From JANXMY01 sp965246745 (GTDB lineage: Bacteria > Armatimonadota > Armatimonadia > Armatimonadales > Capsulimonadaceae): 64,000 nucleotides of DNA. Below are positions 49,421 through 57,037 of the stretch, in pieces. A program made the translations under genes and the position numbers. The notes under the pieces were generated by a model, which had not been told where the DNA came from, searched no databases, and saw nothing but the letters and a program-made list of their open reading frames with translations. Where the stretch lies: positions 496,001 to 560,000 of the forward strand of contig OZ251980.1 in NCBI GenBank assembly GCA_965246745.1. Direction: 5' to 3'. How positions within the stretch are numbered: position 1 is the first letter of the stretch; each line of letters begins with the position of its first letter.

Positions 49421-50317
49421 TTAATACAGCGTTTCGCCCCAGTGCAGCTTGGATTGCAGCTTGTCGTAGAAGTCCGCCCCGCCGACCGATAAAAAGCGGG
49501 CGGTGGCGGGGGCGCGGCGGATGTGTATCTCGTCGCCGGCCTGCAAGGGAAAGCCGAGCTGACCGTCAATCGTGACGCGGACAATATCGTGCGGGTCGCG
49601 CTCGACCACGATCCCGACTTCGGCGGCGGGCGGGACCAGCAGGGCGCGGGCGGTCAGGGTGTGCGGGCAGATGGGGACGACCAGCAAAGTTTGCAGGCTC
49701 GGGTGCACCAGCGGGCCGCCGGCGGACAGCGAGTACGCGGTCGAGCCGGTGGGGGTGGAGACGATGATGCCGTCGGCGGCATACGTCGTCACATACTTGC
49801 CGTCAATCGAAGTCCGCAGGTGCAGCACGCGGGACAATGGGCCGTTCGCGACGACCACTTCATTGAGCGCCAGCCCCGTGTCTTGCAGCAGGCCGTCCCG
49901 GCGGGTTTCGCACCACAGCATCATGCGCTCTTCTTCGGCGTACTCGCCGTCCAGCAGCGCGTTCAGCGCGAAAGCCAGCTCCTCGGGGGCCACGGCGGTT
50001 AAAAAGCCGAAGCGGCCCACATGCACCGGCAGCATTGGGGTCCCGTGCGGGGCGCACATCCGGGCGGTCGCGAGAATGGTGCCGTCGCCGCCGAGCACCA
50101 GCACGGCGTCGGATTCGGCCACGGCGTCGTCGGGCAGCCCCCGGCCGTCCAAGCCGAGGGCGTCGGCGACCCGCATTTGCAGGTTCAAGGTCAGCCCGCG
50201 CGGGCGCAGAAACGCGTCCGCCGCCGCCGCGACTTCCAGCGCCGCCGGCTTGCCGGCGTTCGCCATGATGCCGAGCGTTTTGATCTGTCTGGGAGCTGGG
50301 GGCGCTAAAGGGTTCAT
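49421..50317 (-). CDS. nadK: NAD kinase NadK
   Basis: Phosphorylates NAD+ to NADP+ with ATP or polyphosphate. The 298-residue protein carries the GGDGT loop (VLVLGGDGTILATARM), the substrate motif ALNEVVVANG and STPTGSTAYSLSAGGPLVHP, with the C-terminal RFLSVGGADFYDKLQSKLHW. ATG 50317 is preceded by no clear ribosome site. It is upstream of the unknown gene and recN. Confidence 0.96.
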   Translation of the reverse strand: MNPLAPPAPRQIKTLGIMANAGKPAALEVAAAADAFLRPRGLTLNLQMRVADALGLDGRGLPDDAVAESDAVLVLGGDGTILATARMCAPHGTPMLPVHVGRFGFLTAVAPEELAFALNALLDGEYAEEERMMLWCETRRDGLLQDTGLALNEVVVANGPLSRVLHLRTSIDGKYVTTYAADGIIVSTPTGSTAYSLSAGGPLVHPSLQTLLVVPICPHTLTARALLVPPAAEVGIVVERDPHDIVRVTIDGQLGFPLQAGDEIHIRRAPATARFLSVGGADFYDKLQSKLHWGETLY

Positions 50318-50364
50318 TCGATTATCAGTTTACCCGGAAACTCGGCAAGTCCGAACGCGCGTGT

Positions 50365-50404
50365 GCAAAAAAGAAGGGAGCGCCGGGCTGTCCCCGGCGC
50401 TCCC
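50365..50404 (-). terminator. Intrinsic terminator after the TPR protein gene
   Basis: On the minus strand GGGAGCGCCGGGG-ACAG-CCCGGCGCTCCC (50376-50404) is followed by TTCTTTTTT. Confidence 0.9.
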
Positions 50405-50428
50405 CTCCTCTGACGCAAGCCTGCGCGG

Positions 50429-51964
50429 CTAATGGGTGAACCGGCCCAAGTTCTGCCGGGCTTCGGCAAGCTGCGGGTTCAGCGACAAGGCTTTTTTGTA
50501 CGCGGCAATCGCCAGCGGGCGCTTGCCGAGCAGCTCGTACACGACGCCGATGTTGTTTTGCTCCTGGGCGTTGGCCGGACTGATCGCGGCCGCCTGCTTG
50601 AATGCCGCCAGCGCTTTCGGATACTGCTTCAAATTTTTGTAGGCGACTCCGCGCTGGTTTTGAATGGCGGCCTCGCGCGGGCGGGCGGCGGCGGCCTGGT
50701 CGTACTGCGCCAGAGCGCTGACATAATCATGCTGGGTCATGTACGAATCGGCCAGCGCCAGCCGCGTGTCGGTGTCGTCCGGGGCAAGCGTCAGCGCCTG
50801 CTGACGGGCCTGGTTGGCATCGGCGAAGTCTTTCTGCTTGGCATACAGGTCGCCGAGGCGGGAATAAAACGGCGCGGCCTGGGCGTTCTGCGGCAGCTTG
50901 GCGGCGGCGGGCGACAGCAGGGCAATCGCTTCGGCGCTGCTGCCCCGGTCGGCCAGCAGCACGCCGAGAGCGGTTCCGATCTGCGGGTTGCCGGGGTCTT
51001 TGGCAAGCGCCGCGCGGTAGGACGCTTCGGCGTCGGCGCTTTGGCCTTCCTGCTGCTGCAAAACGCCTCGGTTGTACAGCGGCGCGGCGTTCTGCGGCTG
51101 AAGCGCGGCGGCGGATTCGAACTCTTTGATCCCCTGCGGGCGGTCGCCTTTGGCGGCATATGCTTCGCCGAGGGCGAAGCGGCCGTCGTATTCGGCGGCG
51201 GCATCCAGCTTCGGGCTGACCTCCGGGCCGAGCGCCTGGGTCAGACTGGCAATCGCGCCGTCGTACTGCCCGGATTTCGCCAGCAGCTCGCCGGCGGACA
51301 GCGCCGCCGCCGCGTCTTTGGGGTTCAGCGACGACGATTTTTGCAGGGCGGCGGCGGCATCGGCGGTGCGGCCCGCTTTTTGCAGAAAAAAGCCGTAGTT
51401 TTTGTAAACGCTCGCATCGGCGCTGCCGGAAGTGGTCAGCTCGGAAAACAGCGCCAGGGAATCGTCGAGCTTGCCGGCCTGCCCGAGCACGGTGGCGAGG
51501 TTGAACTTGACCCGCGCCGGGTCCGGGCCGCCCGCCGCCGGGTGGTCCAGAATAAACCGATACTGCACCGCCGCGTCGTCGAACCGGCTGGTCTGCCGCA
51601 GGGCGTTGCCGAGGTTGTTGCGGGCGTCCAGATTGTTCGGGGCCAGCGAAACGGCGGTTTGCAGCTCGGGAGCGGCGGCGGCCGGGTTGGCCTGGGTCAG
51701 ATACAGGTAGCCGAGGAGGCTGTGGACGGTTTCATTGTTTTTGTATGCCGCGGTCAATGTGAGCGCTTGCAGCTCGGTGATTGTCGCGGTGGTTTTGGCC
51801 GGGTCGCCGCCGCGCGTGGCGGCGTTGAAATCGTTGACGGCCTGGTTGTACGCCGCCGTGTTCGGGTCGGCGGCGGGCTTCGGCTTGGCCTGGGCGGCGG
51901 GCAGGCCGGCCAGCAGCGCGGCGCAAAGCAGCAAGGTCCGGCGGCGGGAAGAATTTGTAGTCAT
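50429..51964 (-). CDS. Secreted TPR-repeat protein, about eleven repeats
   Basis: A 511-residue protein with a signal peptide (TLLLCAALLAGLPAAQA) and then about eleven tandem TPR motifs covering the whole length (for example LDARNNLGNALRQTSRFDDA, QNQRGVAYKNLKQYPKALAA, EQNNIGVVYELLGKRPLAIA). It is exported and must bind another envelope protein. ATG 51964 has GGAG upstream; the longer frame to 52624 runs antisense to glnA and is not a gene. A TATAAT box lies about 67 bases upstream, and a terminator follows. Confidence 0.85.
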   Translation of the reverse strand: MTTNSSRRRTLLLCAALLAGLPAAQAKPKPAADPNTAAYNQAVNDFNAATRGGDPAKTTATITELQALTLTAAYKNNETVHSLLGYLYLTQANPAAAAPELQTAVSLAPNNLDARNNLGNALRQTSRFDDAAVQYRFILDHPAAGGPDPARVKFNLATVLGQAGKLDDSLALFSELTTSGSADASVYKNYGFFLQKAGRTADAAAALQKSSSLNPKDAAAALSAGELLAKSGQYDGAIASLTQALGPEVSPKLDAAAEYDGRFALGEAYAAKGDRPQGIKEFESAAALQPQNAAPLYNRGVLQQQEGQSADAEASYRAALAKDPGNPQIGTALGVLLADRGSSAEAIALLSPAAAKLPQNAQAAPFYSRLGDLYAKQKDFADANQARQQALTLAPDDTDTRLALADSYMTQHDYVSALAQYDQAAAARPREAAIQNQRGVAYKNLKQYPKALAAFKQAAAISPANAQEQNNIGVVYELLGKRPLAIAAYKKALSLNPQLAEARQNLGRFTH

Positions 51965-52030
51965 GATAACGCGGTCTCCAAAAAAGTAAACCCCAAAGAG
52001 CAGGCTTTGAGCAGTAATGTAAGCTAACCT

Positions 52031-52036
52031 ATTATA
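52031..52036 (-). promoter_or_regulatory. -10 box of the TPR protein gene
   Basis: TATAAT on the minus strand, 66 bases upstream of ATG 51964. A -35 is not evident. The divergent glnA promoter starts 37 bases away. Confidence 0.4.
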
Positions 52037-52072
52037 GCACGAGTTCCCGGTAAAAATACGTGCCTGCTCCTC

Positions 52073-52101
52073 TTGACACGGCCGGGCTTTTTTTGTATAC
52101 T
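52073..52101 (+). promoter_or_regulatory. glnA promoter
   Basis: TTGACA (52073-52078), a 17-base spacer and TATACT (52096-52101), which departs from the consensus at a single position. The expected start is about 52108. Confidence 0.8.
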
Positions 52102-52107
52102 GTCTGC

Positions 52108-52262
52108 AACACAGGCTGAACATGGAACACAGGCGTTCCTGAGCGGCTTTTCCGCGCCCCTGCCGTCGGGCCGCGCCGGGAAAAGCCGTCTCAGGGCGCT
52201 TTTTTTGCGTCACGGCCCGCCCGAATCCACCGATTCGCCCATTCAGAGGAGACCACGCTTTC
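52108..52262 (+). promoter_or_regulatory. glnA leader with terminator-like hairpin
   Basis: A 155-base untranslated leader. CTGAG-CGGCTTTTCC (52139-52153) pairs with GGAAAAGCCG-CTCAG (52179-52194), with a GC-rich inner loop, and a run of T (52200-52206) follows, i.e. a full intrinsic terminator shape before the gene. This suggests attenuation. The known glutamine riboswitch core was not found. AGAGGAG precedes ATG 52263. Confidence 0.6.
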
Positions 52263-53681
52263 ATGGCTAAAACCGCACAAGACGTTTTGACGATGATCAA
52301 AGACAACGATGTGAAATTTGTGGATGTCAAGTTTATTGACGTTCCCGGCACCTGGCAGCACTTCACGCTGCCGGCGCATCGGTTTGAAGAGGAAGTGTTT
52401 ACGGTCGGCCTGCCGTTTGACGGCTCTTCGGTGCGCGGCTTCCAGACGATTGACGAATCCGACATGCTGCTTGTTCCCGATGCTGCTACCGCTGTTCTGG
52501 ACCCGTTCACCGAAAACGCCACGCTGTCCATTATCGCCGATGTCGAGGACCCGATCACCCGCGAAAAGTACCCCCGCGACCCGCGCAACATCGCCAAAAA
52601 CGCCGAAGCGTACTTGCAGTCCACAGGGATCGCCGATGTGGCGTATTTCGGCCCCGAAGCCGAGTTTTATGTCTTCAACGACATCCGCTACGGGCAGTCG
52701 GCGAACTCCGGCTTTTATGCGATTGACTCCGACGAAGCCGCGTGGAACTCGGGCCGCGACGAGAAGCCCAATCTCGGCTACAAAATGCGGACCAAAGAAG
52801 GCTACTTCCCCGTGCCGCCGTCGGACACCCTCTCCGACCTGCGCTCGGAGATGGTGCTGACCCTGCTCGAAGCGGGCATTGAAGTGGATGTGCATCACCA
52901 CGAAGTCGGCAACGCCGGGCAGTGCGAGATCGGCATCAAGTTCGACTCGCTGGTCTCGATGGCCGACAAGCTGATGATGCACAAGTACGTCGTCAAAAAC
53001 ACCGCCGCCCAGAACGGCTACACGGCGACCTTTATGCCGAAGCCGATCTTCCAGGACAACGGCTCCGGCATGCACACGTCGGTCTCGATGTGGAAGGGCA
53101 ATACCAACATCTTCTACGACGAGAAAGGCTACGGCGGCCTGTCCGAAACGGCGATCTACTACATCGGCGGCATTCTGAAGCATGCCCGTGCCCTTTTGGC
53201 ATTCGGCGCGGCCTCGACCAACTCGTACAAGCGCCTCGTGCCCGGCTACGAAGCCCCGATCAACTTGGTGTACTCGGCCCGCAACCGCTCCGCCGCCGTT
53301 CGCATCCCGATTGCCGGCTCGCCGAAGTCCAAGCGCGTCGAGTTCCGCGCCCCCGACCCGACCGCGAACCCGTACCTGCTGTTCGCCGCGATTGCGATGG
53401 CCGGGATTGACGGCATCCAGAATAAGATTCAGCCGCCGGCCCCGGTGGACAAAGACATCTACGAGCTGGCCCCGGAAGAAAAAGCCGGCATCGCCCAGAC
53501 ACCGGGCACGCTGGCCGAGGCGCTGGACGCCCTGGAAGCCGACCACGAGTTTCTCTTAAAGGGCGACGTGTTCACGCACTCTTTGATTGAGACGTACATT
53601 GACTACAAGCGCGTGCGCGAAGTGGAAGGCGTCGCCCTCCGCCCGCATCCCTACGAGTTCTTCCTGTACTACGACGCTTAA
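52263..53681 (+). CDS. glnA: Type I glutamine synthetase GlnA
   Basis: Makes glutamine from glutamate, ammonia and ATP; a dodecamer in the cytoplasm. The 472-residue protein has the beta-Grasp start (VKFVDVKFIDVPGTWQHFTL), the metal-binding motif VAYFGPEAEFYVF, HHHEVGNAGQCEIG, MPKPIFQDNGSGMHTS, the ATP site SNSYKRLVPGYEAPI type (TNSYKRLVPGYEAP) and SARNRSAAVRIP. Y400 in KDIYELAPEE matches the adenylylation site of GSI-beta enzymes, so activity is probably controlled by an adenylyltransferase as well as by the leader. Confidence 0.97.
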   Translation: MAKTAQDVLTMIKDNDVKFVDVKFIDVPGTWQHFTLPAHRFEEEVFTVGLPFDGSSVRGFQTIDESDMLLVPDAATAVLDPFTENATLSIIADVEDPITREKYPRDPRNIAKNAEAYLQSTGIADVAYFGPEAEFYVFNDIRYGQSANSGFYAIDSDEAAWNSGRDEKPNLGYKMRTKEGYFPVPPSDTLSDLRSEMVLTLLEAGIEVDVHHHEVGNAGQCEIGIKFDSLVSMADKLMMHKYVVKNTAAQNGYTATFMPKPIFQDNGSGMHTSVSMWKGNTNIFYDEKGYGGLSETAIYYIGGILKHARALLAFGAASTNSYKRLVPGYEAPINLVYSARNRSAAVRIPIAGSPKSKRVEFRAPDPTANPYLLFAAIAMAGIDGIQNKIQPPAPVDKDIYELAPEEKAGIAQTPGTLAEALDALEADHEFLLKGDVFTHSLIETYIDYKRVREVEGVALRPHPYEFFLYYDA

Positions 53682-53716
53682 TCTCACGCGTTCAAAGTTT
53701 GCCCCCTCCCCCACCC

Positions 53717-53762
53717 GGCCCGCGCCCCCGCTTATCCCCAAGCGGCGGGGGCGGGCCTTTTT
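53717..53762 (+). terminator. Intrinsic terminator of glnA
   Basis: GGCCCGCGCCCCCGCTT pairs with AAGCGGCGGGGGCGGGCC, followed by TTTTT (53758-53762). Confidence 0.93.
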
Positions 53763-53790
53763 CTCGTAATGGGCAGGTATACTGTCAGCA

Positions 53791-54234
53791 ATGGCGTCTA
53801 CAGCACAGACGTACCGCGAGGCGGCTCAGCAAAACTTATTGCGAGCGCAGGAAAGTTTTGACCGACAAGATTACTTTTTGGCACATTATCTTTTTGGGCT
53901 GGCGGTTGAGTGTCACCTTCGTGCGTATCTCCGAAAGAAAACAAATGTTTTCGACTCAGGACATGATCTGCGTGACCTCGCGAGCGATTCTGATTTTTAC
54001 GCAATCGTACCGAAAAATCAAGTGAATGAATTTTCGAGGAAGTTTGCCGCGCTCAACCTACGCTGGCGCAGCAATCATCGTTACTATTCGGACCGTCAGT
54101 TCTTGGACTATATGACGGAAATAAAAGCAGAATTCAATGCGCCGGGCAATCGCTGGAAAAACCTCACCCGCACTGTACAAAACCTGGCTTACGAAATCAT
54201 AAATCAAGGAGAAACAAAATGGGTCAGCAGGTGA
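53791..54234 (+). CDS. HEPN-domain protein, possible RNase toxin
   Basis: A 147-residue HEPN-fold protein (AAQQNLLRAQESFDRQDYFL, FGLAVECHLRAYLRK). Many HEPN proteins are RNases using R-x4-6-H; here R91-WRSN-H96 (LRWRSNHRYY) meets that pattern, so it may cut RNA as a dimer. It overlaps the next gene by 16 bases. TATACT ends 7 bases before the ATG, so the message may be leaderless. With its partner it forms a two-gene, toxin-antitoxin-like unit between glnA and the DUF892 gene, lower in GC than its neighbours by inspection. Confidence 0.75.
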   Translation: MASTAQTYREAAQQNLLRAQESFDRQDYFLAHYLFGLAVECHLRAYLRKKTNVFDSGHDLRDLASDSDFYAIVPKNQVNEFSRKFAALNLRWRSNHRYYSDRQFLDYMTEIKAEFNAPGNRWKNLTRTVQNLAYEIINQGETKWVSR

Positions 54235-54464
54235 TACAGATACTAAAACAAGCGTTTCCGGGGATGGATGTGGAACTCGACAAGGAACTCAGCGGGCGGC
54301 TGCACGGAACGGTGATTTGGGAGGGATTTGACGACCAAGAAATGGGCGACCGGCAGGACACAATACGCGGGGCGCTCAGGGAAGCGCTAGGGGAACGGTT
54401 CAGCCAGGTCGGTATCCTGCTGACTTACACGCCGCGCGAGATGTCGGCAATGAAAGCAGCGTAG
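54219..54464 (+). CDS. Small partner protein of the HEPN gene
   Basis: An 81-residue protein (QVIQILKQAFPGMDVELDKE, LSGRLHGTVIWEGFDDQEMG, QVGILLTYTPREMSAM). I do not recognise a named family. The gene overlaps the HEPN gene by 16 bases, and AAGGAGA lies 9 bases before its ATG, so it is translated in coupling with it. The arrangement suggests an antitoxin or accessory subunit. It ends 44 bases before a terminator. Confidence 0.6.
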   Translation: MGQQVIQILKQAFPGMDVELDKELSGRLHGTVIWEGFDDQEMGDRQDTIRGALREALGERFSQVGILLTYTPREMSAMKAA

Positions 54465-54507
54465 ATCGCGTGCAACGTGCCCCGCACCTCACAGGGATAG
54501 CGGAAAA

Positions 54508-54547
54508 GCCGCCCGGTGCGTTTCAGCATCGGGCGGCTTGATATTTT
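54508..54547 (+). terminator. Intrinsic terminator of the HEPN cassette
   Basis: GCCGCCCGGTGC-GTTTCA-GCATCGGGCGGC (54508-54537) is followed by TTGATATTTT. Confidence 0.85.
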
Positions 54548-54576
54548 GCTGCCGGCGTGCTTCTCAGCGCCGGCCC

Positions 54577-55068
54577 TTAAGCCGCCTGCGCGGACTGCGG
54601 ATTGGACTGCGACTCGGCCGCCTGGGTCAGCTTCTCGTCGGCGCTTTTTTCCTCGCTGAGAGTCTGGCCGAGCAGGGTCGCCGCGTCGTCCATGTTTAAT
54701 TGCTTGGCGTAGGAAACCAGCGTGCCGTAGCCGGCGATCTCGTAATGCTCGATCCGCTGGGCGGCGGCGACGGTCGCCGCTTCCAGGGTCGCCGGGTCGT
54801 AGCCCATGCTCTGGATTTTCCGGTTTTCCTGCATGATGCCCAGAATGCCGTCAGGCTGAATGTCCTGCGGGGTTTCGCCGAGCATGCCGAAAATCTGCTC
54901 CAGGCGCTGGACCTGCTGCTCGGTTTCCTGAGCGTGCTGCTCGAATACCCGCGTGGTTTGGGAGTTTTGGAGGCCCTGCATCAGCTCGGGGCCGCCCTGA
55001 ACGATGAGCTTTTCGGTGTTGTACATCGCCGAAAGCCCGTTGATGAAGCTGTCTTTCAATCCTGCCAT
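54577..55068 (-). CDS. DUF892/YciE-like ferritin-fold protein
   Basis: A 163-residue helical protein of the YciF/YciE (DUF892) type, related to ferritin-like stress proteins. Visible features are the first helix DSFINGLSAMYNTEKLIVQG and the acidic helices FEQHAQETEQQVQRLEQIFG and QRIEHYEIAGYGTLVSYAKQ, which place E and H residues as in diiron or dimanganese sites. A Gln/Ser tail follows. It is usually induced by stress. It lies alone on the minus strand. Confidence 0.88.
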   Translation of the reverse strand: MAGLKDSFINGLSAMYNTEKLIVQGGPELMQGLQNSQTTRVFEQHAQETEQQVQRLEQIFGMLGETPQDIQPDGILGIMQENRKIQSMGYDPATLEAATVAAAQRIEHYEIAGYGTLVSYAKQLNMDDAATLLGQTLSEEKSADEKLTQAAESQSNPQSAQAA

Positions 55069-55193
55069 TGTGATCGGTCTTTCTAATGATCAAATGTCGA
55101 GATGCGGCAGGGCTGTTCCTGCCACGGCTTTTCTTCCCCCGCTTCCCGCCGCCCAAACGGGGCGGGCGTGCAGATGCTTCGCCGGGGTTTTGC

Positions 55194-55223
55194 TTGACAG
55201 CGCCGCGTCGTTTGCGGTAAACT
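55194..55223 (+). promoter_or_regulatory. Promoter of the mtaB transcript
   Basis: TTGACA (55194-55199), 18 bases and TAAACT (55218-55223). Only 9 bases separate the -10 from ATG 55233, so the leader is about two bases long. Confidence 0.65.
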
Positions 55224-55232
55224 TTCGGGACC

Positions 55233-56588
55233 ATGCCGACCGCCGCATTTACCAATTTAGGCTGCAAAGTCAACCAGTACGAGACCGAGCGGCTGGCCGA
55301 GAGCTTTGAAGCGCTCGGCTTCACGCTGACCGATTTCAAGTCGCCTGCCGATGTGTATGTCATCAATACCTGCTCGGTCACGGCGGATGCCGACCGGAAA
55401 TCGCGGCAGGTCGCCCGCCGGGCGGCGCGGCAGAAAGACGGCGCGAAAGTCGTGCTCACGGGCTGCTTCGCCCAGATGGCTTTAGACACCGGGGAGGCGG
55501 TAGACGGCGCGGCGCTTTTGGTGCCGAACGCAGACAAAATGCGGACCGCGTCGCATGTGCTGGCGGCGTTTCCCGATTTGGTGCAGTATTCGTCGTCCCC
55601 GGCGTCCATCGCCCAAGAGCCGCCTTTGGCCGTGTTCCCCGAAGCCGCGCCCGGCGGGCTGATCGCGCCGGAGTCGCTTGTCAGCCGGCCCGCGCACCGA
55701 ACGCGGGCGACGCTGAAGATTCAAGACGGCTGCACCTATTTTTGCGGCTTCTGCTCGATCCCCTACACCCGAAATGTCATGGCAAGCCGGCCCTTTGCCG
55801 ATGTGCTGGCGGAAGCGAAGCAGATGGCGGCGGCGGGAGCCAAAGAAATCGTCGTTACGGGAGTCTGCGTCGGCGCGTATGGCCCCGAGACCGGCAGCGG
55901 CGGGCCGGTGCTGACCGATGTGCTGTCGGGAGTGGCGGACATTCCCGGCGTCGAGCGTGTCCGCTTGTCGTCGGTGCAGCCGGTCGAAATTCCCGACAGC
56001 TTAATTGCCGCGATGGCCGCGCACCCGAGCATTGCGCCGCACCTGCACTTGTCGCTGCAATCGGGCGACGACACGGTGCTTCGGGCCATGAACCGGCCTT
56101 ACGACACCCGTTTTTTTGCCGAGATTGCCGGCAAGCTGCGGGCGGTCATGCCGCGCATCGGCTTGACCACCGACCTGATTGTCGGCTACCCCGGCGAAAC
56201 CCGCGCCTTGTTTGAGAACACGCTGCGCTTTGCCGAGCAGATGCAGTTCGCCCGCACCCATGTTTTCCGCTACTCGCCCCGGCAGCGCACGGCCGCCGCC
56301 GAACTCAAAGACGACGTGGCTTACGACGAAAAAGAGCGCCGTCACCGCGAACTCTCCGCTGTGTGCGTCGCGTCGCAGGAGGCGTTTGCAGCAGGCGATC
56401 TGGGCCGCACGGTCGGCGTTTTGGCCGAAGCCAAAGGCGCTCGGGACGGCTGGCTGTCCGGGCTGACCGGCAACGCCGTCCGGGTGCAGTTTTCGGCCCC
56501 GGCGGTTCTGCGCGGCCAAATTGTCCCGGTGCATCTCACCGACATCCTGCCCGGCGGCGACGCGTTCGGCGTTTTGGAGGCGGCGTGA
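55233..56588 (+). CDS. mtaB: tRNA methylthiotransferase MtaB
   Basis: A 451-residue radical-SAM enzyme that adds a methylthio group to t6A37 of certain tRNAs. The N-terminal MTTase domain has FTNLGCKVNQYETERL, NTCSVTADADRKSRQ and VVLTGCFAQM (three cysteines for one Fe-S cluster). The radical SAM motif is CTYFCGFCSIPYTRN (CxxxCxxC), followed by HLSLQSGDDTVLRAMNR and TTDLIVGYPGET, with a TRAM-like tail. The start ATG 55233 follows a strong promoter. The HIT gene begins within the stop codon. Confidence 0.95.
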   Translation: MPTAAFTNLGCKVNQYETERLAESFEALGFTLTDFKSPADVYVINTCSVTADADRKSRQVARRAARQKDGAKVVLTGCFAQMALDTGEAVDGAALLVPNADKMRTASHVLAAFPDLVQYSSSPASIAQEPPLAVFPEAAPGGLIAPESLVSRPAHRTRATLKIQDGCTYFCGFCSIPYTRNVMASRPFADVLAEAKQMAAAGAKEIVVTGVCVGAYGPETGSGGPVLTDVLSGVADIPGVERVRLSSVQPVEIPDSLIAAMAAHPSIAPHLHLSLQSGDDTVLRAMNRPYDTRFFAEIAGKLRAVMPRIGLTTDLIVGYPGETRALFENTLRFAEQMQFARTHVFRYSPRQRTAAAELKDDVAYDEKERRHRELSAVCVASQEAFAAGDLGRTVGVLAEAKGARDGWLSGLTGNAVRVQFSAPAVLRGQIVPVHLTDILPGGDAFGVLEAA

Positions 56589-56932
56589 TGGCCGACACGA
56601 TCTTTGCCCGAATTATTCGGCGCGAAATCCCCGCCGAGATTGTCTACGAAGACGAAAGCGTTCTGGCCTTCCACGACGTGTCCCCGCAGGCTCCCGTGCA
56701 TGTTTTGATTGTTCCAAAGCGCCCGCTTGTCAATCTGTTAGACACGCAGCCCGGCGACACTCTGCTGCTGGGCCAACTGATGCAGGCGGCGATCCATGTC
56801 GCCCGGACGCTGGGCCTCGCTGAAACCGGCTACCGCGTGGTCATCAACAACGGGGCCGACGGCGGGCAGTCGGTAGACCATCTGCACCTGCATCTCTTGG
56901 GCGGCCGGGCGCTGGCGTGGCCGCCGGGGTGA
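56588..56932 (+). CDS. HIT-family nucleotide-binding protein (HinT-like)
   Basis: A 114-residue histidine-triad hydrolase of the HINT branch acting on purine phosphoramidates. Motifs: IFARIIRREIPAEIVYEDES, VLAFHDVSPQAPVHVLIVPK, and the catalytic DHLHLHLLGGRALAWPPG. ATG 56588 overlaps the mtaB stop by one base (TGATG). Unlike the split HIT gene elsewhere in the window, this copy is intact. Its stop codon lies at the start of a repeat remnant. Confidence 0.95.
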   Translation: MADTIFARIIRREIPAEIVYEDESVLAFHDVSPQAPVHVLIVPKRPLVNLLDTQPGDTLLLGQLMQAAIHVARTLGLAETGYRVVINNGADGGQSVDHLHLHLLGGRALAWPPG

Positions 56933-56952
56933 AGTTTACTTCCTCGCTTCTC
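56929..56952. repeat. Family 1 palindromic element remnant
   Basis: The 24 bases starting GTGAAGTTTACTTCCTCGC are an exact reverse complement of the outer left arm at about 2935-2958. The rest of the element is missing. It overlaps the stop codon of the HIT gene. Confidence 0.7.
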
Positions 56953-56972
56953 TTTATCTTGCATGCCACCGT

Positions 56973-57002
56973 TTGACTTCCCCGCCCTCGCCCCGGTATA
57001 AT
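56973..57002 (+). promoter_or_regulatory. Promoter of the glycolipid operon
   Basis: TTGACT (56973-56978), 18 bases and TATAAT (56997-57002), about 35 bases before the GT39 start. Confidence 0.7.
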
Positions 57003-57037
57003 CCTCTATCCGCGCTTTATCCACAACTTCGCTGCGC

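Noticed and set aside
51945..51964. BlaI-type box ACTACAAATT at the TPR gene start
   Set aside because: Only the left half matches; it reflects Thr-Thr-Asn codons and lacks the second half-site.
50432..52027. 531-codon plus-strand frame opposite the TPR protein
   Set aside because: The minus-strand protein has a signal peptide and regular TPRs; the plus frame is Gly/Arg-rich noise.
52108..52262. Glutamine (glnA) riboswitch in the glnA leader
   Set aside because: The conserved GGAAGTAGG-type core and paired CGTTC segments were not found; only a terminator hairpin is seen.
51965..52624. N-terminal extension of the secreted TPR protein to 52624
   Set aside because: It would run antisense through glnA and hide the signal peptide; ATG 51964 with GGAG is better.
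52191..53546. 451-codon antisense frame over glnA
   Set aside because: glnA is certain; the shadow frame arises from codon bias.
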